From assembly GCA_026390855.1 (NCBI GenBank), contig JAPLFE010000026.1:1-42808 (forward strand): a DNA stretch of 42,808 bases, in the 5' to 3' direction. The notes beneath the pieces were generated by a model that did not search any database, was not told where the DNA came from, and was given only the letters and a program-made list of their open reading frames with translations. Below are positions 1-9,046 of this stretch, in pieces. The translations under genes and the position numbers were made by a program. Within the stretch, counting starts at the first letter, position 1. Each line of letters begins with the position of its first letter. This DNA is from Chlorobiales bacterium (GTDB lineage: Bacteria; Bacteroidota; Chlorobiia; Chlorobiales; Chlorobiaceae).

Positions 1-1529
1 GGCAGAGGGTGGCGATTGCCAGGGCATTGGTGACTTCGCCAAAGATCATTTTTGCCGATGAACCGCCAGGCAATCTCGATACGAAGAATTCCGCAGAGAT
101 CATGAAAATTCTACAAGGCCTTCATGCAGAGGGGAAAACCATCATCCTGGTTACTCATGAAAATGAGATCGCTGAATATGCGGGGCGTGTCATTACCATG
201 AGGGATGGTGTTATCCTTACCGATCAACGCAACCCGGGAAAAGAACCCTCAATTGCCACTGCAAAAGAGTTGGGGTTTGACATCCATGGCGCAACAAAGG
301 GCTCGCTCTTGCAGGATGGCCGGTTTATCGGCTTTATTGCACAGGCTTTTCAGTCAATATTAGCCAACAAGATGCGCTCTTTTCTTTCCGTGCTCGGAAT
401 TCTGGTTGGCGTTGCATCAGTCATTGCCATGATGGCCCTTGGCGAGGGCGCTAAAGCATCAATGCAGGAGCAGTTGAAATCGATGGGATCCAACATGCTC
501 TCGATCAGGGCAGGATCGGCGAAAATCAGGGGAGCCGCGCAGGGGGCAGGAGCAGTTGCCCGCTTTACGTTTCCTGATGTGGACGAGATCGCTTCGCTGC
601 ATACGCTGGTAAAAAATGCAAGCGGGGAAGTTAACGGAGCTGGTCGAATAGTCTACGGCAACAAAAACTGGAGTTCGAGCCTGAGCGGTGTGGGCTATGA
701 TTACGGCACGATGCGTGCGGCGATTCCTTCAATCGGGCGATGGTTTACCCCTGAAGAGATTCAGACTCGTGAGAAAGTGGCTATTATCGGGGTGACGGTT
801 GTCAAAGAACTCTTTGGCTCGACTAATCCGCTTGGCAAGACCGTTAAAATTAACCGCATTAATTTTACGGTTATCGGTATTGCTCCGGCCAAGGGATTTT
901 CCGGATCGCATGACGATGACGACGTTGTTATTATTCCGGTCAACACAGCAATGTACCGTGTGCTTGGCAAAAACTATCTCAGTGGTATTTTTGTCGAGGT
1001 TGCTTCACCCACGTTAATTGAAAAGGCGAAAGACTATATCAGTGCGCTGATTATCAAACGGCACCGGTTGAAAGAAGGCGACGACTCCTTCAATATCAGG
1101 GACATGACTGAAATTCAGCAAATGCTCAGCAGCACCACGCAGACCATGAGTCTTCTGCTTGGTTCAATTGCTGCTATCTCGCTGCTGGTCGGAGGGATCG
1201 GCATTATGAATATTATGCTGGTTTCCGTGACCGAACGCACGAGAGAGATTGGACTGCGAAAAGCTATTGGAGCCAGGAGAAACGATATCATGCTGCAGTT
1301 TCTTGTCGAGTCGGTCGGTATGACGGTCAGTGGTGGGTTTATCGGTATCATTCTGGGAATTGGTATCTCTCTTATTCTCTCCTATTTTGCCGGCTGGTCT
1401 GTTATAACCTCACCGATATCGGTTGTGCTTGCAACTGCTTTTTCGGCACTCACCGGTATCTTTTTTGGGCTCTGGCCGGCAAAAAAAGCCGCTGCACTTA
1501 AACCTGTTGAAGCTCTCCGATACGAATAG
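1..1529 (+). CDS. macB: MacB-type ABC transporter, fused ATPase-permease (5' partial)
   Basis: The window opens inside the ATPase domain; the frame is already open before base 9 and reads QRVAIARAL, the end of an ABC signature region, so the real start lies to the left. Walker B and D-loop follow ([12 protein letters not shown]; most relatives have T where the second P stands). The rest is a MacB permease: a first membrane segment near residues 120-145 of the visible part, a periplasmic MacB-PCD-like domain, and three C-terminal FtsX-type membrane segments with the conserved [17 protein letters not shown] loop. Known role of the family: tripartite efflux or lipoprotein/peptide export powered from the cytoplasm together with a periplasmic adaptor, which would lie upstream and is not visible. 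Substrate unknown. The fused architecture makes MacB more likely than a LolD/LolE pair. Confidence 0.88.
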   Translation, partial: QRVAIARALVTSPKIIFADEPPGNLDTKNSAEIMKILQGLHAEGKTIILVTHENEIAEYAGRVITMRDGVILTDQRNPGKEPSIATAKELGFDIHGATKGSLLQDGRFIGFIAQAFQSILANKMRSFLSVLGILVGVASVIAMMALGEGAKASMQEQLKSMGSNMLSIRAGSAKIRGAAQGAGAVARFTFPDVDEIASLHTLVKNASGEVNGAGRIVYGNKNWSSSLSGVGYDYGTMRAAIPSIGRWFTPEEIQTREKVAIIGVTVVKELFGSTNPLGKTVKINRINFTVIGIAPAKGFSGSHDDDDVVIIPVNTAMYRVLGKNYLSGIFVEVASPTLIEKAKDYISALIIKRHRLKEGDDSFNIRDMTEIQQMLSSTTQTMSLLLGSIAAISLLVGGIGIMNIMLVSVTERTREIGLRKAIGARRNDIMLQFLVESVGMTVSGGFIGIILGIGISLILSYFAGWSVITSPISVVLATAFSALTGIFFGLWPAKKAAALKPVEALRYE

Positions 1530-1666
1530 AGCGGAGAGGCGGCACCGTTTGCAGGGAAGCCATTACCGAGAAATGGAGTGTTATTCTGAATATGCTTCTC
1601 CTCGCAATTTCTCCTGATTATGTATATTGATGCTACTTATTTTAATGACTATTAATCGTTGAAACC

Positions 1667-2134
1667 ATGGTAGCCAGAATTCAAAATCTTTACCTTTTCC
1701 TTGCTGGGTTGCTTGCAATAGGAAGTATGTTTGTCCCTTTCTGGAGCTTCAGTGCAGGAAAAGTCTTTGTCATTACTGATTTCGCATCCTTCAGCACACC
1801 CGGTATTCTGTATGTCACGGAAAGTTGTTTTGCCGCTGGGATCTTTGCACCTCTTACCGCCATCCTTTCACTTGCAGCCATTTTTCTCTTTAAGAACCGT
1901 GTTCTGCAAACCAGACTCATCCAGCTTTCCATATTCCTTTTTCTTGGCGATCTTTTCTCCGGACTTACGGCAGCACATTTCCTGAACCAATATTTTCAAA
2001 GCATCGGGACTACAGCAACCCATAGACCGGAAGCCGGGTTTTTCATGCTTTTGCCTGAACCAGTACTGTTCATATTGGCTCTGAAAGGAGTTAAAAAGGA
2101 TGACAAAATTGCCAATGCATACAAAAGACTGTAA
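1667..2134 (+). CDS. DUF4293-like four-helix membrane protein
   Basis: A 155-residue protein beginning MVARIQNLYLFLAGLLA, with four hydrophobic segments (about residues 7-27, 52-74, 82-103 and 125-141) and short polar loops. The N-terminal 'ARIQ..YL' start and four-helix pattern match DUF4293, a family of unknown function found mainly in Bacteroidetes and Chlorobi. It ends two bases before the pdxA start, so the two are probably cotranscribed and perhaps translationally coupled. No catalytic residues are apparent. Family assignment is from pattern recognition; no function is claimed. Confidence 0.7.
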   Translation: MVARIQNLYLFLAGLLAIGSMFVPFWSFSAGKVFVITDFASFSTPGILYVTESCFAAGIFAPLTAILSLAAIFLFKNRVLQTRLIQLSIFLFLGDLFSGLTAAHFLNQYFQSIGTTATHRPEAGFFMLLPEPVLFILALKGVKKDDKIANAYKRL

Positions 2135-2136
2135 CC

Positions 2137-3150
2137 ATGCGCATCATCTGGTCAGCCGGTGACCCTCACGGCATTGGGCCGGAAATTATTCTAAAAAGCT
2201 TTCTGCAACTCGAACGCTTCGGCCATACATTTATTGTTGCTGGGTCGTATACCGTAATGGACTATTACAGAAAAGCGCTTGATCTGCCCGTAAAACTCGA
2301 ACAGGTTATAAATGCCTCAGAAATTACAAACACAGAAACTGCTCGATTCGGGGTTCTCCCTGTACTGGATATCGCTGAACCTGACACCATCAAGCCCGGT
2401 ACGATTTCGGCTGAAGCCGGAAGGGTCGCTATGGAATCGATCAAGGCCGCTGCGGACCTTTGCAGGACAAGTGTGTGCGATGCTCTTGTAACCGCACCAA
2501 TCAACAAGGAATCCATTGCTCTGGCAGGCTATAGGGACACAGGTCATACAGGATTCCTTGGCAACATGTTCAGAATAAGCTCGCCAACCATGATGTTCTT
2601 TGACCCGGTGTTGAACCTCAAAGTCGCACTTGCCACCATTCACGAACCCCTTCACAAGATTCCCGAACTGATTCGAAAAATGGATCTTAACGCTTTTCTA
2701 ACATCTCTTGCCGAATCACTGAAAACTGATTTTGGAATTGACAATCCACGCATTGCAGTGCTCGGTCTCAATCCACATGCTTCAGACGGCGGTGTAATGG
2801 GACGCGAAGAAGAGGAAATTATCCAGCCCTGCATCGAAAGACTTTCTGCCTTTCTTCATGTGGATGGCCCTTTCCCTGCCGATGGCTTTTTTGGAGCAGG
2901 AAGGTATCACAACTACGATATTGTCGTGGCAATGTATCACGATCAAGGCCTGCTGCCATTCAAAGTACTCGCCTTCGACACAGGGGTAAACGTTACGCTT
3001 GGGCTTCCTATTGTTCGAACGTCACCTGATCACGGAACTGGATTTGATATTGCCGGAAAAGGAATCGCCTCTGGAAGAAGTTGTTATGAAGCTACGCTTC
3101 TTGCCATAAAAATAGCCCGAAACAGAAAACAAACTGCACATCCATTATGA
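2137..3150 (+). CDS. pdxA: 4-hydroxythreonine-4-phosphate dehydrogenase PdxA
   Basis: A 337-residue protein, the usual PdxA length. PdxA oxidises 4-phosphohydroxy-L-threonine with NAD+ in the deoxyxylulose-5-phosphate-dependent route to pyridoxal phosphate, in the cytoplasm. Visible hallmarks: N-terminal GDPHGIGPEI (family GDPxGIGPE), the substrate region DTGHTGFLG near residue 132, and the C-terminal metal and substrate block MYHDQGLLPFKVLAF followed by GVNVTLGLPIVRTSPDHGT. These include the conserved His residues that bind the divalent metal. It follows the DUF4293-like gene with a two-base gap and its last four bases (ATGA) overlap the start of the ftsE-like gene, giving a tight three-gene run. 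Confidence 0.95.
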   Translation: MRIIWSAGDPHGIGPEIILKSFLQLERFGHTFIVAGSYTVMDYYRKALDLPVKLEQVINASEITNTETARFGVLPVLDIAEPDTIKPGTISAEAGRVAMESIKAAADLCRTSVCDALVTAPINKESIALAGYRDTGHTGFLGNMFRISSPTMMFFDPVLNLKVALATIHEPLHKIPELIRKMDLNAFLTSLAESLKTDFGIDNPRIAVLGLNPHASDGGVMGREEEEIIQPCIERLSAFLHVDGPFPADGFFGAGRYHNYDIVVAMYHDQGLLPFKVLAFDTGVNVTLGLPIVRTSPDHGTGFDIAGKGIASGRSCYEATLLAIKIARNRKQTAHPL

Positions 3151-3854
3151 TCTCATTTATAAACGTCGACCTTGAACTTAATAAAAAGCTTGTTTTTCAG
3201 AATCTGAACCTTACCATTCAGCCCGGAGAGCTTGTCTATATAGTCGGAAAAAGCGGTAGCGGTAAAACAACCCTGCTCAAGTCACTGTATATGGATATTC
3301 AACCGAAAAAAGGAGAGATCCGGATTGCTGGATACAGTTCACGAACTATTAAAAAACGGCAGATACCGCACCTGCGCAGAAAGCTAGGTATTGTCTTTCA
3401 GGACTTCCGTTTGCTCGATGACCGTAATGTTTACGATAATCTAGCTTTTGTGCTTCAGGTAACTAGTTCAAAGGAAAAACTCATCAAGGAAAAGGTCATG
3501 CACGCGCTTGAGAGTGTCGGACTTGAAAATGCAGCAAAACTTATGCCCCTCAGCCTGTCTGGCGGAGAACAACAGAGAATTTCAATTGCAAGAGCACTTG
3601 TGCGAGAGCCATTGGTCATTCTTGCCGACGAACCGACTGGAAACCTCGACCCGGATACCTCTCTTGAAATCCTCGAGTATCTTAAAAGGATTAATCAAAA
3701 AGGCATTATTGTCATTATCGGCACCCACGATTATGAACTGGTAAGGCACTCGCCATTCAGAACGCTGCAAATTACAGGGCTGAACCTTGAAGAAACAACC
3801 ATGGAACTATCTGAAACAGGGTTCAGACCAGCCCCTTCTATTTGTCAAAACTGA
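3147..3854 (+). CDS. ftsE: FtsE-like ABC transporter ATPase
   Basis: A 235-residue stand-alone ABC ATPase. Walker A is VGKSGSGKTTLL (about residues 33-44), the Q-loop is IVFQDFRLL, the signature is LSGGEQQRISIARAL and Walker B is VILADEPTGNLDP. The DFRLLDDRNVYDNL stretch after the Q-loop is typical of FtsE, the cytoplasmic ATPase that pairs with FtsX and signals to cell-wall hydrolases at division. Here the start overlaps the pdxA stop by four bases and no ftsX follows; the next gene is convergent nrdJ. The partner must be elsewhere if the assignment is right. LolD-type ATPases are the main alternative. Confidence 0.82.
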   Translation: MISFINVDLELNKKLVFQNLNLTIQPGELVYIVGKSGSGKTTLLKSLYMDIQPKKGEIRIAGYSSRTIKKRQIPHLRRKLGIVFQDFRLLDDRNVYDNLAFVLQVTSSKEKLIKEKVMHALESVGLENAAKLMPLSLSGGEQQRISIARALVREPLVILADEPTGNLDPDTSLEILEYLKRINQKGIIVIIGTHDYELVRHSPFRTLQITGLNLEETTMELSETGFRPAPSICQN

Positions 3855-3882
3855 AAAGAGATGTAAAAAAATAATGTCATCA

Positions 3883-3928
3883 AACTTTAACGACAAGTAG
3901 TAATCATTTGCTTCTTGTCGTTAAAGTT
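3883..3928. terminator. Inverted repeat between convergent ftsE-like gene and nrdJ
   Basis: A perfect 15-bp inverted repeat (3883-3897 with 3914-3928, arms AACTTTAACGACAAG and its complement) around a 16-base loop. It sits exactly in the gap between two convergent genes, as a bidirectional terminator would. On the minus strand a seven-T run follows about ten bases after the stem; on the plus strand no clean U tract is present. Confidence 0.6.
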
Positions 3929-3976
3929 CTCTTCTACATGGACTTATTCCAAATTACATCAACATCATTCCTAAAA

Positions 3977-6900
3977 TCAAGAGCAACCGGTTGTCATTCC
4001 GCAATCTTCGCAAACCTTGCAGGTTCCATTCTGCTTTACACGCATGGATCCACAGTTTTCACACTGTTCACCGGTATACCCTTGGACTTTAGCCTGATAG
4101 GCCTGACTTTGGCGCGCTGAAGCGTGCACCGATTCCGCATGAACGACAAGTGCAGGTTCAACAACATGGGTATGATCTGCAGCACCATTACTCTTCTGTT
4201 TTCCTTCGATATCACCATCCACCAGTTCATCAACCGCTTTGACATGCACAAAATCCTTGCGTCCTAAATAATCGTATCCAATTGAGCGGAATACGTAATC
4301 GAGAATGGATGTGGAATTTTTGATGGCATTGTGACCCTGCACCGCACCCGCTGGTTCAAAGCGAGTAAAGGTAAAGCTATCGACAAGCTCCTCAAGAGGC
4401 ATACCGTATTGCAGGGCCTTGGAAGCAAGTACGGCAAAACAGTTCAAAAGCCCCTTGAATGAAGCACCCTCTTTATACATATCAATAAAAACCTCTCCCA
4501 GAGAACCATCCTCATACTCCCCCGTTCTGAGAAAAACCTTGTGACCGCCAACATGCGCTTCACGGATATACCCTTTTCTCCGTTTCGGAAGATGTCTGCG
4601 TTCTGAACGATGATAAACCCTCTCGACAATCCTCTCCTGAACTTCTTTCGGCCCTTTGGTTTCATCAAGAGTCTCTTCCGTTCCAAGCATAATGACCTCA
4701 TCGAGATCCTGATAGCTCGATATATTAAGAGGCTGAGAGAGTTTCGATCCATCACGATAGACAGTAACGGCTTTAACCATATGCTGCCAGGCTGACTGAT
4801 ATACCTCTCCGATTTCAACAGTAGTAGCTGTACCCGGCATATTGACAGTTTTAGAAATCGCACCTGATATAAACGGCTGTACTGCCGACATCATACGAAT
4901 ATGTGCCATATGCTTGATATAGCGAACTCCTTTTTTGCCGCACTTGCTGGCACAGTCAAATACTGGAAGATGTTCAAGCTTCAGATGAGGAGCCCCTTCG
5001 ATAGTCATAGTACCACAAACATAGTCATTAGCGGCTTCTGTATCCTCCATTGTTGCACCAAGTGCCTGAAGCATATCAAAATCAGGATCATTGAGTTGCT
5101 CATCAGTGAATCCGAGAGCTGCTGAAAAATCCTCGCCGAGAATCCATTTATTGAAGGCAAAGCGAATATCAAAAACTGTTTCAAGCTGTGACTCTACAAC
5201 TTCGATTTTGTCGTCGGTAAAACCTCGGCTTTTCAGCCATTGGCGATTGATTGAGGGAGATCCAGCAAGGGTTCCGTACCCTTTGCAGTAGTGTTCAATA
5301 TCATCAATCTGGGCATTGGTGTAACCAAGTCTTTCAAGGGCTTTATGCACCGACTGGTTGACAATTTTGAAATAGCCGCCACCGGCAAGTTTTTTGAATT
5401 TAACGATAGCAAACTCCGGTTCAATACCGGTAGTATCGCAATCCATAACCAACCCGATAGTTCCAGTAGGCGCAATAACACTGACCTGAGCGTTTCGATA
5501 CCCGTATTTCTTACCCTTCTGAAGCGCCTCATCCCAGACTTTTCCCGCTGTATCAAAAAGCTCTTTCGGACAGTACTCGGAATCAATACCACGCGGTTTA
5601 ACCGAAAGCCTTTCGTACTCGTCTTCAGACAGGTTCCGTGCAGCCCTGCGGTGGTTGCGGATAACACGAAGCATATCTTTGGCATTTGCACTGTAACCTG
5701 CAAAAGTCCCGAGATCATGAGCCATCTCAGCCGAAGTCAGGTAGGCTTGCCCGGTCATTACTGCTGCTATTGCACCAGCTATGGCAAGTGCCTTAGGTGA
5801 ATCATAAGGTATACCAAGCACCATCAACACTGTACCCATATTGGCAAACCCAAGACCGAGTGTTCTGAACTCGTAACTCAGACGTGCGATATCCTTTGAA
5901 GGGAAATGGGCCATCAAAACTGAAATTTCCAGCACAATTGTCCATAAATGGGATGCATGCTGCAGCTCCCTGACTTTAATTCTGCCAGACTCCTCATCGA
6001 CAAAATGGATCAGGTTAAGACTCGCCAGATTGCATGCCGTATCGTCAAGGAACATGTATTCAGAACACGGATTGCTTGCATTGATTCGCCCACTCTCAGG
6101 GCAGGTATGCCATTCATTGATAGTGGTATCAAACTGCAGGCCGGGATCTGCACATTTCCATGCGCTGAGAAGAATTTTTTCCCAAAGGTCACGTGCTTTT
6201 ACTGCCCGCGCTATCTTGCCTGTTGTTCTTTCGCGAAGCTGCCAGATATCGTCGTTTTCAACCGCTTTCATGAACTCGTTGGTCACACGGACAGTATTGT
6301 TGGAATTCTGACCTCCAACAGTATGGTAAGCCTCCGACTCATAATTCGAGTTATACTCCTCAAAATCAAGCGTTGTGTATCCCTGTTCAACCAAAGCAAG
6401 GACTCTGACGATATAGCTCATCGGTACTGCCCTGCTGAGCGCATTCTGTATCAGCTGCTGAAGCCTTGGGTTCGTCTTACGGTCAACACCGTTTGCAACA
6501 GCTTCTTCAACAATGGCTTGAAGGAAGCGGGAACAGATTCTGGAACCGGCAACGAGCGAAGCCACCTTGTCTTCTTCCTTCGCTTTCCACTCAATAAACT
6601 TTTCCACATCAGGATGATCGATATCAACAATCACCATTTTTGCCGCACGACGTGTTGTCCCGCCTGATTTTATAGCCCCCGCAGCTGAATCGAAAATCTT
6701 CAGAAAACTCATAAGACCTGAAGAACTGCCACCACCACTCAACTTTTCCCCGCCTGAACGAAGGTTAGAGTAATTAGTACCCGACCCGCTACCAAACTTA
6801 AAAACCCTGGCCTCGCGGATTGCTAGATCAAAAATACCACCCTCATTGACAAGATCGTCACTGACTGACTGTATAAAACAGGCATGAGCCTGAGGCCTCC

Positions 6901-7426
6901 CATAAGCATCCTCTGACTCTTTGACCTCCCCGCTGTTCTGGTCAACATAAAAATGTCCCTGAGCCGGGCCGGTAGTACCATAGGCAAAATTTAAACCAGT
7001 ATTGAACCACTGCGGTGAGTTGGGAGCACCCATCTGCTTGAGAATCATAAATGCCACTTCATCATAAAAAGCCTGAGCATCATCCGGAGTATCAAAATAA
7101 CGGTTGTTTTCACCCCACTCTCTCCAACAGCCGGCCATACGATGTACGACCTCTTTAATTGAGTGTTCGCTTCCGATCACTGGATTACCATTGTGATCAA
7201 TCAAAACATTGCCATTCTCGTCGCGCTGTGGAATCCCTGTTTTACGGAAATACTTCTGTGCAAGAATATCGGCAGCAACCTGCGACCAATGGTTGGGCAC
7301 CTCGATATCAGTCATTTCAAAGACCTTCGAACCATCAGTATTACGAAGCATCGAGGTCCTTGTCGTGTATTCGAAACGGTCATAAACATTTTCACCTGAA
7401 CTGGTAAACAAACGAGAAATTTTCAT
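3977..7426 (-). CDS. nrdJ: Adenosylcobalamin-dependent ribonucleotide reductase (class II)
   Basis: A 1149-residue class II ribonucleotide reductase; it reduces ribonucleotides to deoxyribonucleotides using adenosylcobalamin to create the active-site thiyl radical, so it works with or without oxygen. Visible signs: GAPNSPQWFNTGL, QAHACF with a conserved Cys, FKFGSGSGTNYSNLRS, and the catalytic N452-P-C454-S-E456 motif. A long C-terminal extension with a TSCPD-like region (about 1000-1060) ends in a Cys-rich tail (ENCGSMRVKQNGTCKVCEDC) that probably re-reduces the active site or binds zinc. Length is normal for the long NrdJ form and no intein was seen. The start ATG has GGAG eight bases upstream. 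The 580-base leader contains a cobalamin riboswitch and its own promoter. Confidence 0.95.
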   Translation of the reverse strand: MKISRLFTSSGENVYDRFEYTTRTSMLRNTDGSKVFEMTDIEVPNHWSQVAADILAQKYFRKTGIPQRDENGNVLIDHNGNPVIGSEHSIKEVVHRMAGCWREWGENNRYFDTPDDAQAFYDEVAFMILKQMGAPNSPQWFNTGLNFAYGTTGPAQGHFYVDQNSGEVKESEDAYGRPQAHACFIQSVSDDLVNEGGIFDLAIREARVFKFGSGSGTNYSNLRSGGEKLSGGGSSSGLMSFLKIFDSAAGAIKSGGTTRRAAKMVIVDIDHPDVEKFIEWKAKEEDKVASLVAGSRICSRFLQAIVEEAVANGVDRKTNPRLQQLIQNALSRAVPMSYIVRVLALVEQGYTTLDFEEYNSNYESEAYHTVGGQNSNNTVRVTNEFMKAVENDDIWQLRERTTGKIARAVKARDLWEKILLSAWKCADPGLQFDTTINEWHTCPESGRINASNPCSEYMFLDDTACNLASLNLIHFVDEESGRIKVRELQHASHLWTIVLEISVLMAHFPSKDIARLSYEFRTLGLGFANMGTVLMVLGIPYDSPKALAIAGAIAAVMTGQAYLTSAEMAHDLGTFAGYSANAKDMLRVIRNHRRAARNLSEDEYERLSVKPRGIDSEYCPKELFDTAGKVWDEALQKGKKYGYRNAQVSVIAPTGTIGLVMDCDTTGIEPEFAIVKFKKLAGGGYFKIVNQSVHKALERLGYTNAQIDDIEHYCKGYGTLAGSPSINRQWLKSRGFTDDKIEVVESQLETVFDIRFAFNKWILGEDFSAALGFTDEQLNDPDFDMLQALGATMEDTEAANDYVCGTMTIEGAPHLKLEHLPVFDCASKCGKKGVRYIKHMAHIRMMSAVQPFISGAISKTVNMPGTATTVEIGEVYQSAWQHMVKAVTVYRDGSKLSQPLNISSYQDLDEVIMLGTEETLDETKGPKEVQERIVERVYHRSERRHLPKRRKGYIREAHVGGHKVFLRTGEYEDGSLGEVFIDMYKEGASFKGLLNCFAVLASKALQYGMPLEELVDSFTFTRFEPAGAVQGHNAIKNSTSILDYVFRSIGYDYLGRKDFVHVKAVDELVDGDIEGKQKSNGAADHTHVVEPALVVHAESVHASARQSQAYQAKVQGYTGEQCENCGSMRVKQNGTCKVCEDCGMTTGCS

Positions 7427-7441
7427 ATAAACTCTCCGGGG

Positions 7442-7480
7442 TCAAATATGGGATTTGAAAGGTAAATAATTTATTTTCAT
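7442..7480 (-). other. Possible 12-codon leader ORF before nrdJ
   Basis: Minus-strand ATG at 7480 followed by 11 sense codons and a TGA at 7442 (MKINYLPFKSHI). It carries the strongest Shine-Dalgarno in the leader (GGAGGGG, seven bases before the ATG) and ends 15 bases before the nrdJ start. Its initiation region (SD, TTTATGAAAAT) resembles that of nrdJ itself. Either a true leader peptide coupled to nrdJ or a duplicated initiation site; translation is not proven. Confidence 0.3.
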
Positions 7481-7528
7481 AAAGTTATCCCCTCCGACAA
7501 CAGTAATACAATGATCAGTAACCTATTG

Positions 7529-7678
7529 TCATATACGGCAATATAACCTCATGGTGGTGTCCAATACAAAAGTTTCAATAATCTTCTGAAGATTTTCGAT
7601 AACGTCACCAGGCTTTTTTCCCGAAGCCAAAACAGCAACGATTTTCCGGCAGGTTTCCTGACTATAAACGGTTTTCAT
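7529..7678 (-). other. Possible 49-codon ORF overlapping the cobalamin riboswitch 3' end
   Basis: An open frame on the minus strand, ATG at 7678 to TGA at 7529, encodes 49 residues starting MKTVYSQETCRKIVAVLASG. It starts just upstream of the B12 box and reads through it. The composition looks protein-like, but no Shine-Dalgarno precedes the ATG and the overlap with conserved RNA sequence argues for chance. No function is suggested. Confidence 0.15.
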
Positions 7679-7895
7679 TTCATAAAAAACGCTGTATGAT
7701 GCGGTTACATCCTTCCCCTGATTTCCCCTGTAGCACTAAATGAGGTAAACAAAGTGGCTGCAACCCACCGGGACTGAATCGCAAAACAGAGCTATCTGGC
7801 GAAATCCCCCGGCAATACCGTTCAACAGTTGCGGGTACAGTGTACGTATTTCACGTACTTCCCTATTATCCGGACGTTACATGCCCGGCACCGAA
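7645..7895 (-). promoter_or_regulatory. Cobalamin riboswitch in the nrdJ leader
   Basis: Read on the minus strand, the conserved cobalamin aptamer blocks occur in the right order: CGGTGCCGGGC at the 5' end, AATAGGGAAG then CACTGTACCCGCAACTGT, then GCAGCCACT, then GGGGAAGG, and finally the B12 box AGTCAGGAAACCTGCCGG (about 7646-7663). The aptamer begins about a dozen bases after a predicted promoter and ends about 220 bases before nrdJ. No convincing intrinsic terminator was found between aptamer and gene; a short hairpin (GGCTT/AAGCC) near 7614-7630 lacks a U run, so control may be translational or act on the leader ORFs. Confidence 0.88.
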
Positions 7896-7907
7896 AATAA
7901 CTCCTGA

Positions 7908-7936
7908 AGTGTAACGATTTTTCCCCAACGTTTCAA
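7908..7936 (-). promoter_or_regulatory. Predicted sigma-70-type promoter for the riboswitch-nrdJ transcript
   Basis: On the minus strand TTGAAA (7936-7931) and TACACT (7913-7908) are separated by exactly 17 bases. Transcription from here would begin just before the first conserved block of the cobalamin aptamer, which supports the call. Confidence 0.55.
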
Positions 7937-8009
7937 TAAAAACCGTAAAAATTTACAGCAGTACTTTAGGATACATACCTGCCGACGAATGCGATTACTC
8001 CTGTATTCC

Positions 8010-9005
8010 TCAATAGGTCATAACCAGCCCACCTATCGAAAGACCGGCTCCTGTACCGACAAGCAGTACCTTTTGCCCCCGCAAAAGCCTCTTATCCCTG
8101 ACAGCCTGATACAGCGTAGCAGGAATTGAAGCTGCGACACAATTTCCAAGCCATTGAAGCGTCTGCATAACACTGGTCTCTGGCCAGCCGAAACGTCTGA
8201 GCATAAGCATGCCTATCTTACTTGCCTGATGCGGAACAACAAGATCAATATCGAGAAGACTTTTTGAGAGGCCGGAATAAAGTTCTTCAAGAAAAACTTC
8301 ATCAATACCACGCACCATGCGCAGGACGGCGAACCCATCCATATGGAAAAGATCATCTTCAGGCTTATGGCCTTGTTTGGCAGGATGTCGACCTGATCCT
8401 CCCCCCATGATAGAAGTAAGATAGGCGCCATCACTATAGGTCTTGAGATGAGCATGGTGAATGCCTGCACTCTCACCTTCGCCAGAACGCGTAACTACTA
8501 CTGCTGCTGCTGCATCCCCCACCAGCGAAGCCGACTCAGGCTCCTTCAGGTTAATACCGCACGAAGAAATATCCGAGCTGACAATCAGGATATACCTGTA
8601 TCGTCCAGAATTGAGATAGTTTGCGGCCACATCCATGGCAGTAATAAAACTCAGGCAGGTATTATGCACAGTCATGGCTGGAATACCCGATCCACCAAGA
8701 CCAAGCTGCCGTTGAATCAATGCGCCTGTATCTGGAATAGCCTGTTCACCTGTACCTGAGGCATTGATGATAAGGTTAAGGTCACTTGGTTCAAGTCCAG
8801 CCTCTTCAAGTGCTTCACGTGCAGCCTCAGCAGCCATGAATGATGATGTCTCATCGGTAACCCAGCGACGTTCACGTACTCCGTTATGCTGCTCCACCCA
8901 GCCTGTTGGAAGTTGGCATCTCGTTTCAAGTTCGGAACTGGTAACAATGCGAGAGGGAAGATAACGGCCGACACCGATAATCCTGAGGGGAAGGTTTACT
9001 TCCAT
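8010..9005 (-). CDS. FabH-like 3-oxoacyl-ACP synthase III family protein
   Basis: A 331-residue thiolase-fold condensing enzyme. The Cys-His-Asn triad is visible: C117 in VHNTCLSF, H259 in VVPHQASK and N288 in WLGNCVAAS, followed by the C-terminal GTGAGLSIGG loop. Family role: decarboxylative Claisen condensation of an acyl-CoA (or related acyl donor) with malonyl-ACP in the cytoplasm. The sequence around the Cys (HNTCLSF) differs from the classical FabH ACAGF/ACSGF form, so this may be a specialised KAS III paralogue, for instance in a secondary lipid pathway, and not the housekeeping FabH; hence no symbol. No other fatty-acid genes adjoin it. Upstream on the same strand, 41 bases away, is the pentapeptide-repeat membrane protein. 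Confidence 0.85.
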   Translation of the reverse strand: MEVNLPLRIIGVGRYLPSRIVTSSELETRCQLPTGWVEQHNGVRERRWVTDETSSFMAAEAAREALEEAGLEPSDLNLIINASGTGEQAIPDTGALIQRQLGLGGSGIPAMTVHNTCLSFITAMDVAANYLNSGRYRYILIVSSDISSCGINLKEPESASLVGDAAAAVVVTRSGEGESAGIHHAHLKTYSDGAYLTSIMGGGSGRHPAKQGHKPEDDLFHMDGFAVLRMVRGIDEVFLEELYSGLSKSLLDIDLVVPHQASKIGMLMLRRFGWPETSVMQTLQWLGNCVAASIPATLYQAVRDKRLLRGQKVLLVGTGAGLSIGGLVMTY

Positions 9006-9046
9006 AAGTACTACATATGGTTATGGAGAATGCTGCGAAATATGCG

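Noticed and set aside
5291-6667. Long plus-strand open frames inside nrdJ
   Set aside because: They are antisense to a gene with clear catalytic motifs and show no domain of their own.
7741-7820. Cobalamin-riboswitch-like words on the plus strand
   Set aside because: A partial match (CCGGGACTG, CGCAAAAC) looked tempting but the other blocks and the B12 box are only on the minus strand.
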